A stretch of 64,000 nt of DNA, taken from Aequorivita sp. UBA3180. Its GTDB lineage: Bacteria; Bacteroidota; Bacteroidia; Flavobacteriales; Flavobacteriaceae. The position numbers and the translations under genes are program-made. This document shows, piece by piece, positions 7,954-15,916 of this stretch; position 1 is the stretch's first letter, and each line of letters starts with the position of its first letter. Below the pieces are notes generated by a model that did not search any database, was not told the origin of the DNA, and was given only the letters and a program-made list of their open reading frames with translations. The DNA lies in contig DEXQ01000008.1 of assembly GCA_002364215.1 (NCBI GenBank), positions 430,238 through 494,237 on the forward strand, given 5' to 3'.

Positions 7954-8727
7954 ATGGGCGAATTTAAAAACCAATGGGCATTGATACTTGGAGGCAGTAG
8001 CGGTTTGGGTCTTGCCACCGCAAAAAAACTCGCTTCCGAAGGAATGAATATCTGTATTGTCCATCGCGATCGAAAAAGTAATTTGAAAAAATTTGAAGCG
8101 GAAGTAAAGCAGATGCAATATTCTGGAATTACTGTAAAAACGTTCAATAAAGATGCCCTAAAAGAAGAAGTAAGAGAAGAAATTAGTAAAGATCTTCCCA
8201 AACACAGTGTCAAGATTTTACTCCACAGCATAGCAAAGGGCAGTTTAAAAACGATGAATGCTTCCAAAGAAACTATGCTTACAAAACAGGATTTCGATAT
8301 AACCATTCACGCAATGGCAACGAGCTGGTATGAATGGACCCAAACAATGATTGAACATGAAAGCTTTGCCAAAGGAGCGCGAAACATCGCTTTTACTAGC
8401 GAAGGAAACTCAAGGGTTTGGCCAGGTTATGCTGCAGTTTCCGCAGCCAAGTCAGTTTTGGAGGCTTTGATGCGAAATATGGCCGTAGAATTGGCTCCTT
8501 TAAAAATTACAACTAATTGCGTGCAGGCCGGAACTACTGAAACCCCTTCCTTTTTGGCAATTCCGGGAAGTGAAAAATTGATTGAAATGGCGAAACTCCG
8601 AAATCCCCAAAATAGGCTTACAAAACCCGAAGATGTCGCAAATTCGGTCTATCTGCTCTGCAAAAAAGAAGCCGATTGGATCAATGGCACAATACTAAAA
8701 GTGGATGGAGGCGAAAGTTTGAGATAA
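7954..8727 (+). CDS. Enoyl-ACP-reductase-like short-chain dehydrogenase
   Basis: 257 residues. N-terminal cofactor motif LGGSSGLGLATAKKLA. The active-site pair is Tyr159 and Lys166, a Y-x6-K spacing typical of FabI/FabL enoyl-ACP reductases, not the Y-x3-K of ketoreductases (compare FabG at 47.3 kb: YAASK). An LLHSIAKG segment (89-96) also recalls the HSI turn of FabI. So I read it as a dedicated enoyl reductase that saturates the acyl chain made by the operon, not as a ketoreductase. It starts 2 bp after the polyketide synthase stop. Ends in the usual SDR VDGG motif. Confidence 0.75.
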   Translation: MGEFKNQWALILGGSSGLGLATAKKLASEGMNICIVHRDRKSNLKKFEAEVKQMQYSGITVKTFNKDALKEEVREEISKDLPKHSVKILLHSIAKGSLKTMNASKETMLTKQDFDITIHAMATSWYEWTQTMIEHESFAKGARNIAFTSEGNSRVWPGYAAVSAAKSVLEALMRNMAVELAPLKITTNCVQAGTTETPSFLAIPGSEKLIEMAKLRNPQNRLTKPEDVANSVYLLCKKEADWINGTILKVDGGESLR

Positions 8728-8734
8728 ATATAAA

Positions 8735-9181
8735 ATGGATTATCAATATATTATAGACCAGCTTCCATATTCCGAACCTTTTTTGTTTGTGGATGAGATA
8801 CTTTCAGTTTCGGAAGAGCGTATTTCGGGTACTTATATTTTCAAAAAAGATTTGTTTTTTTATGAGGGTCATTTTAAAAATAATCCCATAACCCCAGGCG
8901 TTATACTTACGGAATGTATGGCACAGATTGGTGTGGTGTGTTTTGGTATTTATCTTTTAAAGGATAAAATTTCTTCTGAAAAGATAAATTTTGTTTTAAG
9001 CAGCACAGAAATTGATTTTCTGCTTCCTGTGTTTCCCGAAGAAAAAGTAAAAGTTGTTTCAGAAAAAATATACTATAGGTTCAATAAATTGAAATGTAAG
9101 GTAAAAATGCTGAATGCCAAGGACGAAACAATTGCAAAAGGCACCATAAGTGGAATGATCGTGAATAGATATTTAAAATGA
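8735..9181 (+). CDS. Hotdog-fold 3-hydroxyacyl-ACP dehydratase (FabZ-like)
   Basis: 148 residues with the FabZ active-site block: His46 in YEGHFKNNPITPG and Glu60 in VILTECMAQ, the catalytic pair that removes water from 3-hydroxyacyl-ACP. The housekeeping FabZ is fused to LpxC at 52.0 kb and has the parallel block GHFPGAPVMPG, so this is a second, pathway-specific copy. Its stop overlaps the ketosynthase start by 4 bp (ATGA), indicating coupled translation. Confidence 0.85.
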   Translation: MDYQYIIDQLPYSEPFLFVDEILSVSEERISGTYIFKKDLFFYEGHFKNNPITPGVILTECMAQIGVVCFGIYLLKDKISSEKINFVLSSTEIDFLLPVFPEEKVKVVSEKIYYRFNKLKCKVKMLNAKDETIAKGTISGMIVNRYLK

Positions 9182-10449
9182 AAAAGCGTGTTGTAATTAC
9201 GGGACTCGGAGTTGTTTCGCCAAATGGTGTTGGTATTTCGGCTTTTTCTGAAGCATTAAAAAAAGGGGTTTCGGGCATTGAGTTCTTGCCAGAATTGCGC
9301 GACCTTAATTTTTCATGCCAATTAGGCGCAAGCCCGAAAATTTCCGAAGAAAAAAAACGTAAATACCTTTCAGACCTTCAACTTCGTAATTTCAACAGCA
9401 ATGGTATTTTATACGGGGTAATTGCGGGAATGGACGCATTAAAAGATGCAAAAATAACTCCTGCTAAACCTGATGAGGAACCACTTTGGGACCTTGGCAT
9501 AATCTTCGGCACCGGTATAAGCGGTGTAGATAAATTTCGCGAAGCAATTCATAAAATCGATAATAAAAACGTGCGCAGATTGGGCAGCACTTCAGTAGCA
9601 CAAACCATGACGAGCGGTGTGAGCGCATATCTTGGAGGATTGATAGGCGCAGGAAATATGGTGACTGCAAACTCTTCTGCCTGCGCTACAGGAACAGAAG
9701 CTCTTTTAATGGGCTATGAACATATTGCCTCCGGAAACGCCGAATTTATGCTTTGTGGGAGTACCAGTGATTCCGGCCCTTATATCTGGGGTGGTTTTGA
9801 CGCCATGAAAGTTACCACCTATAAATACAACGATGCCCCAACAGAAGTTGCGGGCCCAATGAGTGCAGACGCTAGCGGTTTTGTACCAGGAAGCGGGGCA
9901 GGGGCATATTTGCTTGAATCATTGAAAAGTGCCCAAAAAAGAGGCGCAACCATTTATGCCGAAGTCCTTGGCGGAGCAGTAAATAATGGCGGCCAGAGAG
10001 GCGGTGGAAGTATGACTGCACCCAATAGTTTGGCAATCCAAAAATGCATAAAAAATGCCTTGGAAGACTCAAATACAGAAGCTTCGGAAATCGATTATAT
10101 AAACGGGCACCTTACTGCTACCATTAAAGATCCCGATGAAATTGAAAACTGGAGCATCGCGCTCAATAAAAAAGGAGAACACTTTCCTTACATAAATTCA
10201 TTAAAAGGAATGGTCGGTCATTGTTTGGCAGCAAGCGGAAGTATAGAAATTGTTTCTGCAATTCTTCAACTGCACGAAGGTTTCATTTTTCCCAATGTAA
10301 ATTGTGAAAATCTGCATCCAAAAATAGCTTCTTTGATTTCTTCTGAAAAAATTTCGATGAAAATGCAAAAAACATCGTTACAAACCATTGCTAAGGCCAG
10401 CTTTGGTTTTGGTGATGTAAACGCATGTGCTATCTTTAAAAAAATTTAA
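9178..10449 (+). CDS. Beta-ketoacyl-ACP synthase (FabF-like), T3PKS operon
   Basis: 423 residues of thiolase fold. Complete Cys-His-His triad: Cys169 in NSSACATG, His311 in INGHLTAT and His348 in MVGHCLAASG. The usual HGTST around the first histidine reads HLTAT here, a small departure that may mark the pathway-specific clade. It should condense malonyl-ACP onto a growing chain carried by the ACP encoded 5 bp downstream. No chain-length-factor partner (a Cys-less copy) is present, so it is not a type II PKS pair. Confidence 0.88.
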   Translation: MKKRVVITGLGVVSPNGVGISAFSEALKKGVSGIEFLPELRDLNFSCQLGASPKISEEKKRKYLSDLQLRNFNSNGILYGVIAGMDALKDAKITPAKPDEEPLWDLGIIFGTGISGVDKFREAIHKIDNKNVRRLGSTSVAQTMTSGVSAYLGGLIGAGNMVTANSSACATGTEALLMGYEHIASGNAEFMLCGSTSDSGPYIWGGFDAMKVTTYKYNDAPTEVAGPMSADASGFVPGSGAGAYLLESLKSAQKRGATIYAEVLGGAVNNGGQRGGGSMTAPNSLAIQKCIKNALEDSNTEASEIDYINGHLTATIKDPDEIENWSIALNKKGEHFPYINSLKGMVGHCLAASGSIEIVSAILQLHEGFIFPNVNCENLHPKIASLISSEKISMKMQKTSLQTIAKASFGFGDVNACAIFKKI

Positions 10450-10454
10450 AGCAC

Positions 10455-10709
10455 ATGACTTCGGAAGAAATATACACAAAGCTTGAACCTATTATCAAGA
10501 CTTATTTGCCCGAGGATGTATCTGCGAAAGAAATAAGTCGCAAAAGTGATCTCACTCGCGAACTGAATATAAATTCTGCTCATTTGGTAGATATAATTTT
10601 GGACATAGAAGATGTTTTCAACATTGAGTTTAAAAACGAAGATATGGAACAGCTTCGGAATGTAAACGATGCTATTCTGCTCATAAAGCAAAAAACTTTA
10701 GCCGTATAA
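10455..10709 (+). CDS. Acyl carrier protein, T3PKS operon
   Basis: 84 residues, mostly helical. The phosphopantetheine site is Ser41 in ELNINSAHLVDIILDIEDVF; the common DSL is replaced by NSA, but the hydrophobic spacing and following acidic helix are those of an ACP. It is the last gene of the operon and would carry the chain built by the ketosynthase, dehydratase and enoyl reductase. No dedicated phosphopantetheinyl transferase is nearby. Confidence 0.85.
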   Translation: MTSEEIYTKLEPIIKTYLPEDVSAKEISRKSDLTRELNINSAHLVDIILDIEDVFNIEFKNEDMEQLRNVNDAILLIKQKTLAV

Positions 10710-10834
10710 TTTCTGAAAAAATCCTTATCAGTTTGTTAACCTCTTAGTTATAAGCCGTTAAAGACCGTTAAAGTAATTGGGATAGGGTTCTTTTATTATT
10801 AATTTGATAAAAAATCATTTAATAATTAAAGACA

Positions 10835-11200
10835 ATGAAAAAGATAGTTTCTATTTTAATTTTATTACTTAGTATTTCTGCATTTTCCCAAGACCCAGTT
10901 TTTCAGAAGTCCTATGCAAATGCAGAAGAAGAGGCCATTAAAATAACCAACAGTTATGACCTAGAACTCTCTCTAACCGAAAAACAGGAATTAATATTTC
11001 AGCAAAAAGTTGAAGAATTTTTAATTCGTAAATCGAAAATAGAAGATGGGTTTTCCGGGAAGAAAAAACTTGATCTTTTATACCAAATGCAACAAGAAGA
11101 AACGGCAGAAATGAATGATATTTTAACTAGGCCACAATTGGTGGTTTACAAAAAAATCAAACCCAGTATACAGCCACTGGAAACGGTAGAAAAGAAATAA
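10835..11200 (+). CDS. Secreted Spy/LTxxQ-like small protein
   Basis: 121 residues. A signal peptide (MKKIVSILILLLSISAFSQ) is followed by a helical, charged mature part with SLTEKQELIFQQKVEEF, which resembles the LTxxQ repeat of periplasmic Spy/CpxP-type chaperones and of many small Bacteroidota exported proteins. No lipobox, so probably free in the periplasm. Function inferred weakly. It converges on the ArsC-like gene with no gap between the stop codons. Confidence 0.65.
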   Translation: MKKIVSILILLLSISAFSQDPVFQKSYANAEEEAIKITNSYDLELSLTEKQELIFQQKVEEFLIRKSKIEDGFSGKKKLDLLYQMQQEETAEMNDILTRPQLVVYKKIKPSIQPLETVEKK

Positions 11201-11677
11201 TTACTTATTCTTTTCAATAAAGTTTTCCTTACTTGTGGTACGCTCAATATCTGGTTGTGTATCATTTGACGGACTTTGCTCAAGCCCTGCAGAATCCACT
11301 TCAAAAAATTCCATAATCTCTGGTGGATTATCAATTTGCTTGGTGCGATTGCCTTTAATTGCAATCGGCTTTGAGATTACGGAATCATTTTTTTGAATAA
11401 TTTTTAGCCAGTCATTGGAATCAAATTCGGAGGTACTTTCCACATCTATTTCCAATTGTCTTTTATCAACCAAATCTCCAATCTTTACGCCCAGTGCATC
11501 GGCAATTTCAGCCCATTGGGTATCAGATACTTTAGTTTTTGCTAAATCTATAGCTAAATATTTTTCATCAATTCCCGTTAGGTAGCTCAACGTATGAGTG
11601 CCCACACGGGTATTGCTACTATATATAAGTGTTAATTGTCTATCATCTCTTGCTATTATTCCCATTTCTTTCATCAT
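11201..11677 (-). CDS. ArsC/Spx-like thioredoxin-fold protein lacking the catalytic cysteine
   Basis: 158 residues. The pattern LTLIYSSNTRVGTHTLSYL at the N-terminus, the helical middle (DTQWAEIADALGVKIGDLVDKRQ) and the ISKPIAIKGNRT block match the ArsC/Spx family. Where arsenate reductases have NPRCSKS this protein has NTRVGTH, so the reactive Cys is Val25 and reductase activity is not expected. The last 40 residues are a polar tail absent from classical ArsC. Start overlaps the stop of the hibernation-factor gene (TAATG), so the two are translated together. A regulatory or binding role (as Spx) is possible but unproved. Confidence 0.7.
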   Translation of the reverse strand: MMKEMGIIARDDRQLTLIYSSNTRVGTHTLSYLTGIDEKYLAIDLAKTKVSDTQWAEIADALGVKIGDLVDKRQLEIDVESTSEFDSNDWLKIIQKNDSVISKPIAIKGNRTKQIDNPPEIMEFFEVDSAGLEQSPSNDTQPDIERTTSKENFIEKNK

Positions 11678-11979
11678 TAATGTGCTTTCAATTTTTCTTT
11701 TCTTTTTTGCAGTTGCGAACGAAGCTCCGTAATTACTTTGGCTACCGAGGCTTCAAATGATGCGGTAGATGTTTCCGCAAATATGGTAGGCCCAGGCATA
11801 CTCAAACGCACGCTACAAATTTTTCCGATTTCTGGATTGGATGTATTCTCTTTTTTAAAGTATACATCGGCGCCTACAATTGAGTCATATTTATTTTCAA
11901 GTTTGTTTAATTTTTCAGCTACAAAAGCTTCCAATCTTGGGCTCGCTGCCACCTCGTGATACTCGAAATTGATATTCAT
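11677..11979 (-). CDS. raiA: Ribosome hibernation-promoting factor, short HPF/YfiA type
   Basis: 100 residues, the short form of the family: N-terminal beta strand MNINFEYHEVAAS, helix RLEAFVAEKLNKLENKYDSI, then GADVYFKKEN and a final basic helix RSQLQKRKEKL. Such proteins bind the 30S subunit between mRNA and tRNA sites and protect idle ribosomes in stationary phase. No C-terminal dimerisation domain, so it would not by itself make 100S dimers as long HPF does. First gene of a pair with the ArsC-like protein. Confidence 0.88.
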   Translation of the reverse strand: MNINFEYHEVAASPRLEAFVAEKLNKLENKYDSIVGADVYFKKENTSNPEIGKICSVRLSMPGPTIFAETSTASFEASVAKVITELRSQLQKRKEKLKAH

Positions 11980-12057
11980 ATTTTTCGGTTTTGATTATAA
12001 ATTTAAAGATACAATAGCAGAAATCCTTTCCAAACTTTTTAATAGGATTTTGTGAAA

Positions 12058-13014
12058 TTAATCTTCTAATGCAGGAGGATTGGGGTCTGGAATAACTATT
12101 GAAGCAATAATACCAGAGGCCAAAGACACACCTATTACAGTAAGTGACAGCCATTCTGGAATTTCAACATTGTGTGAAATGATCATTTTTACACCCACAA
12201 ATGCAAGTATAACCACAAGACTATAATTAATATATCTGAATTTGGTAAGCATTCTGGAAATCAGGAAATACATAGACCGAAGTCCCAAAATCGCTAAAAT
12301 ATTTGAACTGAATACAATAAAAGGATCTGCCGTAATTGCAAGAATTGCAGGTATACTGTCCAATGCAAAAAGTATATCGGTCAGCTCAATTATAATCAGC
12401 GCTACGAATAGGGGAGTGGCGGCGCGAACACCCATACGCTTTATAAAAAACTTATCGCCGTCCATTTTATAGCTTACTGGAAATAGTTTTTTTAGAAATC
12501 GAAACATTTTCGATTTCTTCGGGTCAAACTCCGACTCTTTATGCGTTAGCATCCTGAAGGCGGTGAATAACAGAAAAGCTCCAAACACATAAATTATCCA
12601 ATCAAACTTATTGATAAGCGCTACACCGAAAAAGATCATCAACGCCCTAAAAACGATAGCTCCCAATATTCCATAAAATAATACTTCGTGTTGGTATTTC
12701 TGCGGAATAGCGAAAGAGGAAAAGATAACGGCAATAACAAAAACATTATCAATACTCAAGGAAAGCTCTATCAAATAGCCCGTAATATATTTAAGCACCG
12801 CAACGTCTGGAGCCAAGTTGGTAGGATTTTCCACCAATCCATCCTTAAAAAGCCAATAAATTATTCCTGAGAAACCAAGCGCCAATGTTACCCAAACGGT
12901 AGTCCAAATAGCAGCTTCCTTGGTTTTGATTACGTGTGGAGTTCGGTTGAAAACACCCAAATCCAACGCTAAAAATAAAATGATAAATGCGATAAAAATT
13001 CCCCAGACGATCAT
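12058..13014 (-). CDS. TerC/Alx family integral membrane protein
   Basis: 318 residues with about nine hydrophobic helices. TerC hallmarks: LSLSIDNVFVIAVIFSSF in the first half and ELTDILFALDSIPAILAIT in the second, two repeats with buried acidic residues that are thought to bind metal ions. Recent work on the family points to manganese export or metal loading of exported proteins; older naming comes from tellurium resistance. No ter cluster is nearby, so the Alx-like metal role is favoured. It stands alone, divergent from the nitroreductase gene. Confidence 0.92.
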   Translation of the reverse strand: MIVWGIFIAFIILFLALDLGVFNRTPHVIKTKEAAIWTTVWVTLALGFSGIIYWLFKDGLVENPTNLAPDVAVLKYITGYLIELSLSIDNVFVIAVIFSSFAIPQKYQHEVLFYGILGAIVFRALMIFFGVALINKFDWIIYVFGAFLLFTAFRMLTHKESEFDPKKSKMFRFLKKLFPVSYKMDGDKFFIKRMGVRAATPLFVALIIIELTDILFALDSIPAILAITADPFIVFSSNILAILGLRSMYFLISRMLTKFRYINYSLVVILAFVGVKMIISHNVEIPEWLSLTVIGVSLASGIIASIVIPDPNPPALED

Positions 13015-13150
13015 TAACTAAAATTTTGAGCAAAAATAATAGCAATTAAAGTCTAAATATGATATGAAAATGTTAATACTTAAATAGGGCGTTAAAAGTT
13101 TTTTAAAAACTTTTTATGCCGATGGAAAGCTATTACATTTAAAAGAAAAA

Positions 13151-13756
13151 ATGGAAGACGCAGTTACAGTTAACAAAATTACCCCATTGGATTTCCACAT
13201 TCTGGACAGCATAAAAAATAGATGGAGCCCCAGAATGTTTTCAAAGGAGCCTCTTACTGAAACAGAAGTCAAAAAATTATTGGAAGCAGGCCGTTGGGCT
13301 CCAAGTGCCTCAAACATTCAACCGTGGAGGGTAATTTGGGGAATACAGGGCACCGAAATGTACGATAGAATTTTTAACTGTTTGGATGAATTTAACCAGA
13401 CTTGGGCAGGTAATGCCCAACTACTGTGGATAAACGCCTTCAAGAAAACAATGGAGAAGAATGACAAGGAAAATTTTCACGCCTTGCACGACTTGGGATT
13501 GTTCATGGGCAATGTAATCCACCAGGCAAACACTATGGGCATTGCTGTGCACCAGATGGCTGGGGTGCAGTTCAAAAAAGCACATTCTGAATTTGAGTTT
13601 ACAGATGATTACCATGTGGCAACTGCAGTAGCCTTCGGCTATTTTGGTGGAAATCCGGATGAATTGCCAGACAATTTAAAAAAGCAGGAACTCAAGGAAA
13701 TGCGTGAACGAAAGCCACAGAAAGATTTTGCCTTTAATGGAAATTTTTCAGCATAA
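13151..13756 (+). CDS. Nitroreductase family FMN oxidoreductase
   Basis: 201 residues. Family signs: RWSPRMFSKEPLTETEVKKLLEAGRWAPSASNIQPWR (read in two pieces, FMN phosphate and ring contacts) and a C-terminal VATAVAFGYFGGNPDELP. Uses NAD(P)H to reduce nitro compounds, quinones or similar. Followed closely by a 66-residue protein and an F420-type NADP reductase, hinting at a small redox-stress operon. Confidence 0.9.
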   Translation: MEDAVTVNKITPLDFHILDSIKNRWSPRMFSKEPLTETEVKKLLEAGRWAPSASNIQPWRVIWGIQGTEMYDRIFNCLDEFNQTWAGNAQLLWINAFKKTMEKNDKENFHALHDLGLFMGNVIHQANTMGIAVHQMAGVQFKKAHSEFEFTDDYHVATAVAFGYFGGNPDELPDNLKKQELKEMRERKPQKDFAFNGNFSA

Positions 13757-13776
13757 AAACAAATAAACAAAATGTT

Positions 13777-13977
13777 ATGAACGATAAAAAAAAACATGCA
13801 GATTTTCAGGATGAATATAGAAAATCATCGAATTTCGGAAAATTTCAGCAAGAGGAAAACCTTAAAATTAAAGGAGATGGCGAATTGAAGGTTGAGAAAG
13901 ACGCTGAAATGAAAAACAAATCGGAAGGAAAGAAGATTTCACAAACACTGAAAGAAATAAATTCAGAAGAAGAATAA
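13777..13977 (+). CDS. Small hydrophilic Lys/Glu-rich protein, unknown
   Basis: 66 residues, very polar (MNDKKKHADFQDEYRK... ending KEINSEEE), no membrane segment, no cysteine and no recognised motif; probably disordered or coiled. It lies 20 bp after the nitroreductase and 20 bp before the next gene, in the same direction and with normal codon use, which is the main support for its being real. Confidence 0.55.
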   Translation: MNDKKKHADFQDEYRKSSNFGKFQQEENLKIKGDGELKVEKDAEMKNKSEGKKISQTLKEINSEEE

Positions 13978-13997
13978 GACATTAAAACAAAATAGTC

Positions 13998-14627
13998 ATG
14001 AAAATAGGAATTATAGGAAGTGGAAACATAGGAGGAAACCTTGGTAAACATTGGGCCAAAGCTGGCCACGAAGTATTGTTTACTTCCCGCCATCCCGAAC
14101 AATTGAACCAATTGGTAAAAGAAGCAGGAGGGAAGTCAAAAGCCGTAAGCCTCGACGAGGCTTGGGAAGCCAATGCAGATGTGTATCTGTTGGCAGTTCC
14201 GTTCAAAGCAATAGATAAATTATCTGAACTCTATGCCGGGGAATACGGCAATAAGGTAATTATTGATGCAACAAATCCCTATCCGGAACGCGATGGCGAG
14301 ATGGCGCAGGAAGTTCGCGACAGCAACCGAAATGCATCTGAATATACCGCTATGAAATTTGGAACAGCTAAGACCGCCAAGGCATTCAATACCATTTATG
14401 CAGAACATTTAAAAGATCAAGCTTTCAGAAATACCGATAAATTGGCAATTCCTTTTGCTGCGCAGGATGAAGATAGTAAAAAAGCTACCAAACAGCTTAT
14501 TGAGGATATTGGTTTTGATGCTGTATATGTAGGCGGGCTGGAAGACACACATATAATGGACCCAGACCAAAAAATCTATGGAAAATCAACCAATAGGCAA
14601 CATTTGGAAGAAATGATGCGAAAATAA
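13998..14627 (+). CDS. NADPH-dependent F420 reductase-like NAD(P)-binding protein
   Basis: 209 residues. A clean Rossmann start MKIGIIGSGNIGGNLGKHWAKAGHEV followed by TSRHPEQL, then DVYLLAVPFKAID and VIIDATNPYP, the pattern of the F420H2:NADP oxidoreductase / NAD-binding_10-like group (pieces quoted separately). Flavobacteria do not usually make F420, so the electron partner is probably another flavin or a metabolite; the name reflects family only. Third gene of the nitroreductase group. Confidence 0.8.
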   Translation: MKIGIIGSGNIGGNLGKHWAKAGHEVLFTSRHPEQLNQLVKEAGGKSKAVSLDEAWEANADVYLLAVPFKAIDKLSELYAGEYGNKVIIDATNPYPERDGEMAQEVRDSNRNASEYTAMKFGTAKTAKAFNTIYAEHLKDQAFRNTDKLAIPFAAQDEDSKKATKQLIEDIGFDAVYVGGLEDTHIMDPDQKIYGKSTNRQHLEEMMRK

Positions 14628-14715
14628 CACCATTCATATATAAATTAAAGTTTCGTTTTCTGATGTTGTAAATAATTCTATCTTCGGAAAACGATTTTTT
14701 TTATGAACACACCCT

Positions 14716-15576
14716 ATGCCAGAGGAAAAATACGATAAATCACAAGAGCAGCAGCACATTGACGATGAATTGGAAAATTCGAAAGCTTCTGAGGCCGATT
14801 CAGCAAAATCGCACGGAGAGATTCTGAAACAGCAAATTATAGAAGGGCAGGAGACCTATGATAAAAGTCCAGTGAGTATTTTGCTGAGTTCCTTGACCGC
14901 CGGTTTGGAAATAGGTTTCAGCTACTTATTGATTTGTACCTTGTTTTTCTTTTTGGAAGGAAAGATTTCCGAAGATAGCATCATTAAAAGCCTTTCACTG
15001 GTATATCCCATTGGGTTTATAATGATTATCCTTGGGCAATCCATTCTTTTTACGGAACAGACTTCGTTACTAACACTTCCGGTTCTCAACAAAAAACGTA
15101 GCCTCGGCAGCTTATTGAGGCTTTGGGGATTGGTTATTTTGGGTAATTTAATTGGGGGCTATTTAATAGCTTTCTTAATGGTCTGGATTGGGCCAAAGCT
15201 GGGGATTTTTGAATTAAATACCATTGAAAAAATTGCAGTACACGTTACCGATTATCACGGCAGCGTTATACTTGTGAGTGCTATACTCGCGGGCTGGTTG
15301 ATGGGGCTGCTCTCCTGGTTGGTAGCCGCCTCCAAAGATACATTAAGCCGTATATTGATTATTTATATAATCACCGCCGTACTTGCATTTACAGGCTTAC
15401 ACCACAGTATTGTAGGAAATGTGGAAGTGTTTGCCGGACTAATAAGTTCCCCAAAAATTATTTTTGTGGAGTACCTTTCCTTTATAGCATTGGCACTATT
15501 GGGCAATGCCCTGGGAGGTGCCTTCTTCGTTGCACTTCTAAAATACCGTGCGTTTGTTTACGATGTGAAAGGTTGA
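14716..15576 (+). CDS. Formate/nitrite transporter family channel (YfdC-like)
   Basis: 286 residues. About 60 N-terminal residues are acidic and cytoplasmic, then six membrane helices with the FNT plan: LLSSLTAGLEIGFSY, LGQSILFTEQTSLLTL, GNLIGGYLIA, SAILAGWLMGLLSWL, GLHHSIVGNVEVFAG and GNALGGAFFVALL. The glycine-rich half-helices and the central His-containing loop are typical for pentameric anion channels. The long acidic tail is like YfdC proteins; the permeant anion is unknown. Followed by a strong terminator. Confidence 0.9.
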   Translation: MPEEKYDKSQEQQHIDDELENSKASEADSAKSHGEILKQQIIEGQETYDKSPVSILLSSLTAGLEIGFSYLLICTLFFFLEGKISEDSIIKSLSLVYPIGFIMIILGQSILFTEQTSLLTLPVLNKKRSLGSLLRLWGLVILGNLIGGYLIAFLMVWIGPKLGIFELNTIEKIAVHVTDYHGSVILVSAILAGWLMGLLSWLVAASKDTLSRILIIYIITAVLAFTGLHHSIVGNVEVFAGLISSPKIIFVEYLSFIALALLGNALGGAFFVALLKYRAFVYDVKG

Positions 15577-15600
15577 TATAGTTCTTCTGGGTGAAATAGA

Positions 15601-15631
15601 AAAAAAAATCCCTCCGAAGAGGGATTTTTTT
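15601..15631. terminator. Bidirectional hairpin terminator
   Basis: AAAAAATCCCTC-CGAA-GAGGGATTTTTT: a 12-bp perfect stem with a tetraloop, A-run on one side and T-run on the other. It can end the channel gene from the left and the small Pro/Lys-rich gene from the right. Confidence 0.9.
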
Positions 15632-15662
15632 AATGTTTTAATTTAGCGAATGGTAACTATAA

Positions 15663-15791
15663 TTAACCTGGGTTAATATTAGCTCCTGGTTTTGGCTTAA
15701 CCTTTGGCTTCGGTTTTGGCTTAGCAGCCTGGGGCTTTTTCTTGGGCTTGTTGCCATCATCTTTGGGCGGCATATCTGGTGGTGTTGGCAT
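15663..15791 (-). CDS. Pro/Lys-rich 42-residue protein, unknown
   Basis: Opens MPTPPDMPPKDDGNKPKKKP and ends VKPKPGANINPG; the middle is a run of KP dipeptides. No hydrophobic stretch. It is the only sizeable reading frame in the 340-bp gap between the channel gene and the FlgO/TPR gene, starts with ATG after an A-rich stretch and stops 32 bp before a bidirectional terminator, which supports a real short transcript. KP-rich tails often bind nucleic acid or acidic surfaces, but that is a guess. Chance coding cannot be excluded. Confidence 0.5.
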   Translation of the reverse strand: MPTPPDMPPKDDGNKPKKKPQAAKPKPKPKVKPKPGANINPG

Positions 15792-15916
15792 AATTGAAAG
15801 GGTTTTAGTTAGACAATATATAAATATAATCATTTAATGGATACCTTTTATTTTTTTATCCTTAAATCCTCGAAACTTTTTGAATTTAAGTAACTTAGCA
15901 AAACTAACCAGACTGT

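Noticed and set aside
11201..11677. Active arsenate reductase
   Set aside because: The catalytic cysteine position is Val25 and no ars genes are nearby.
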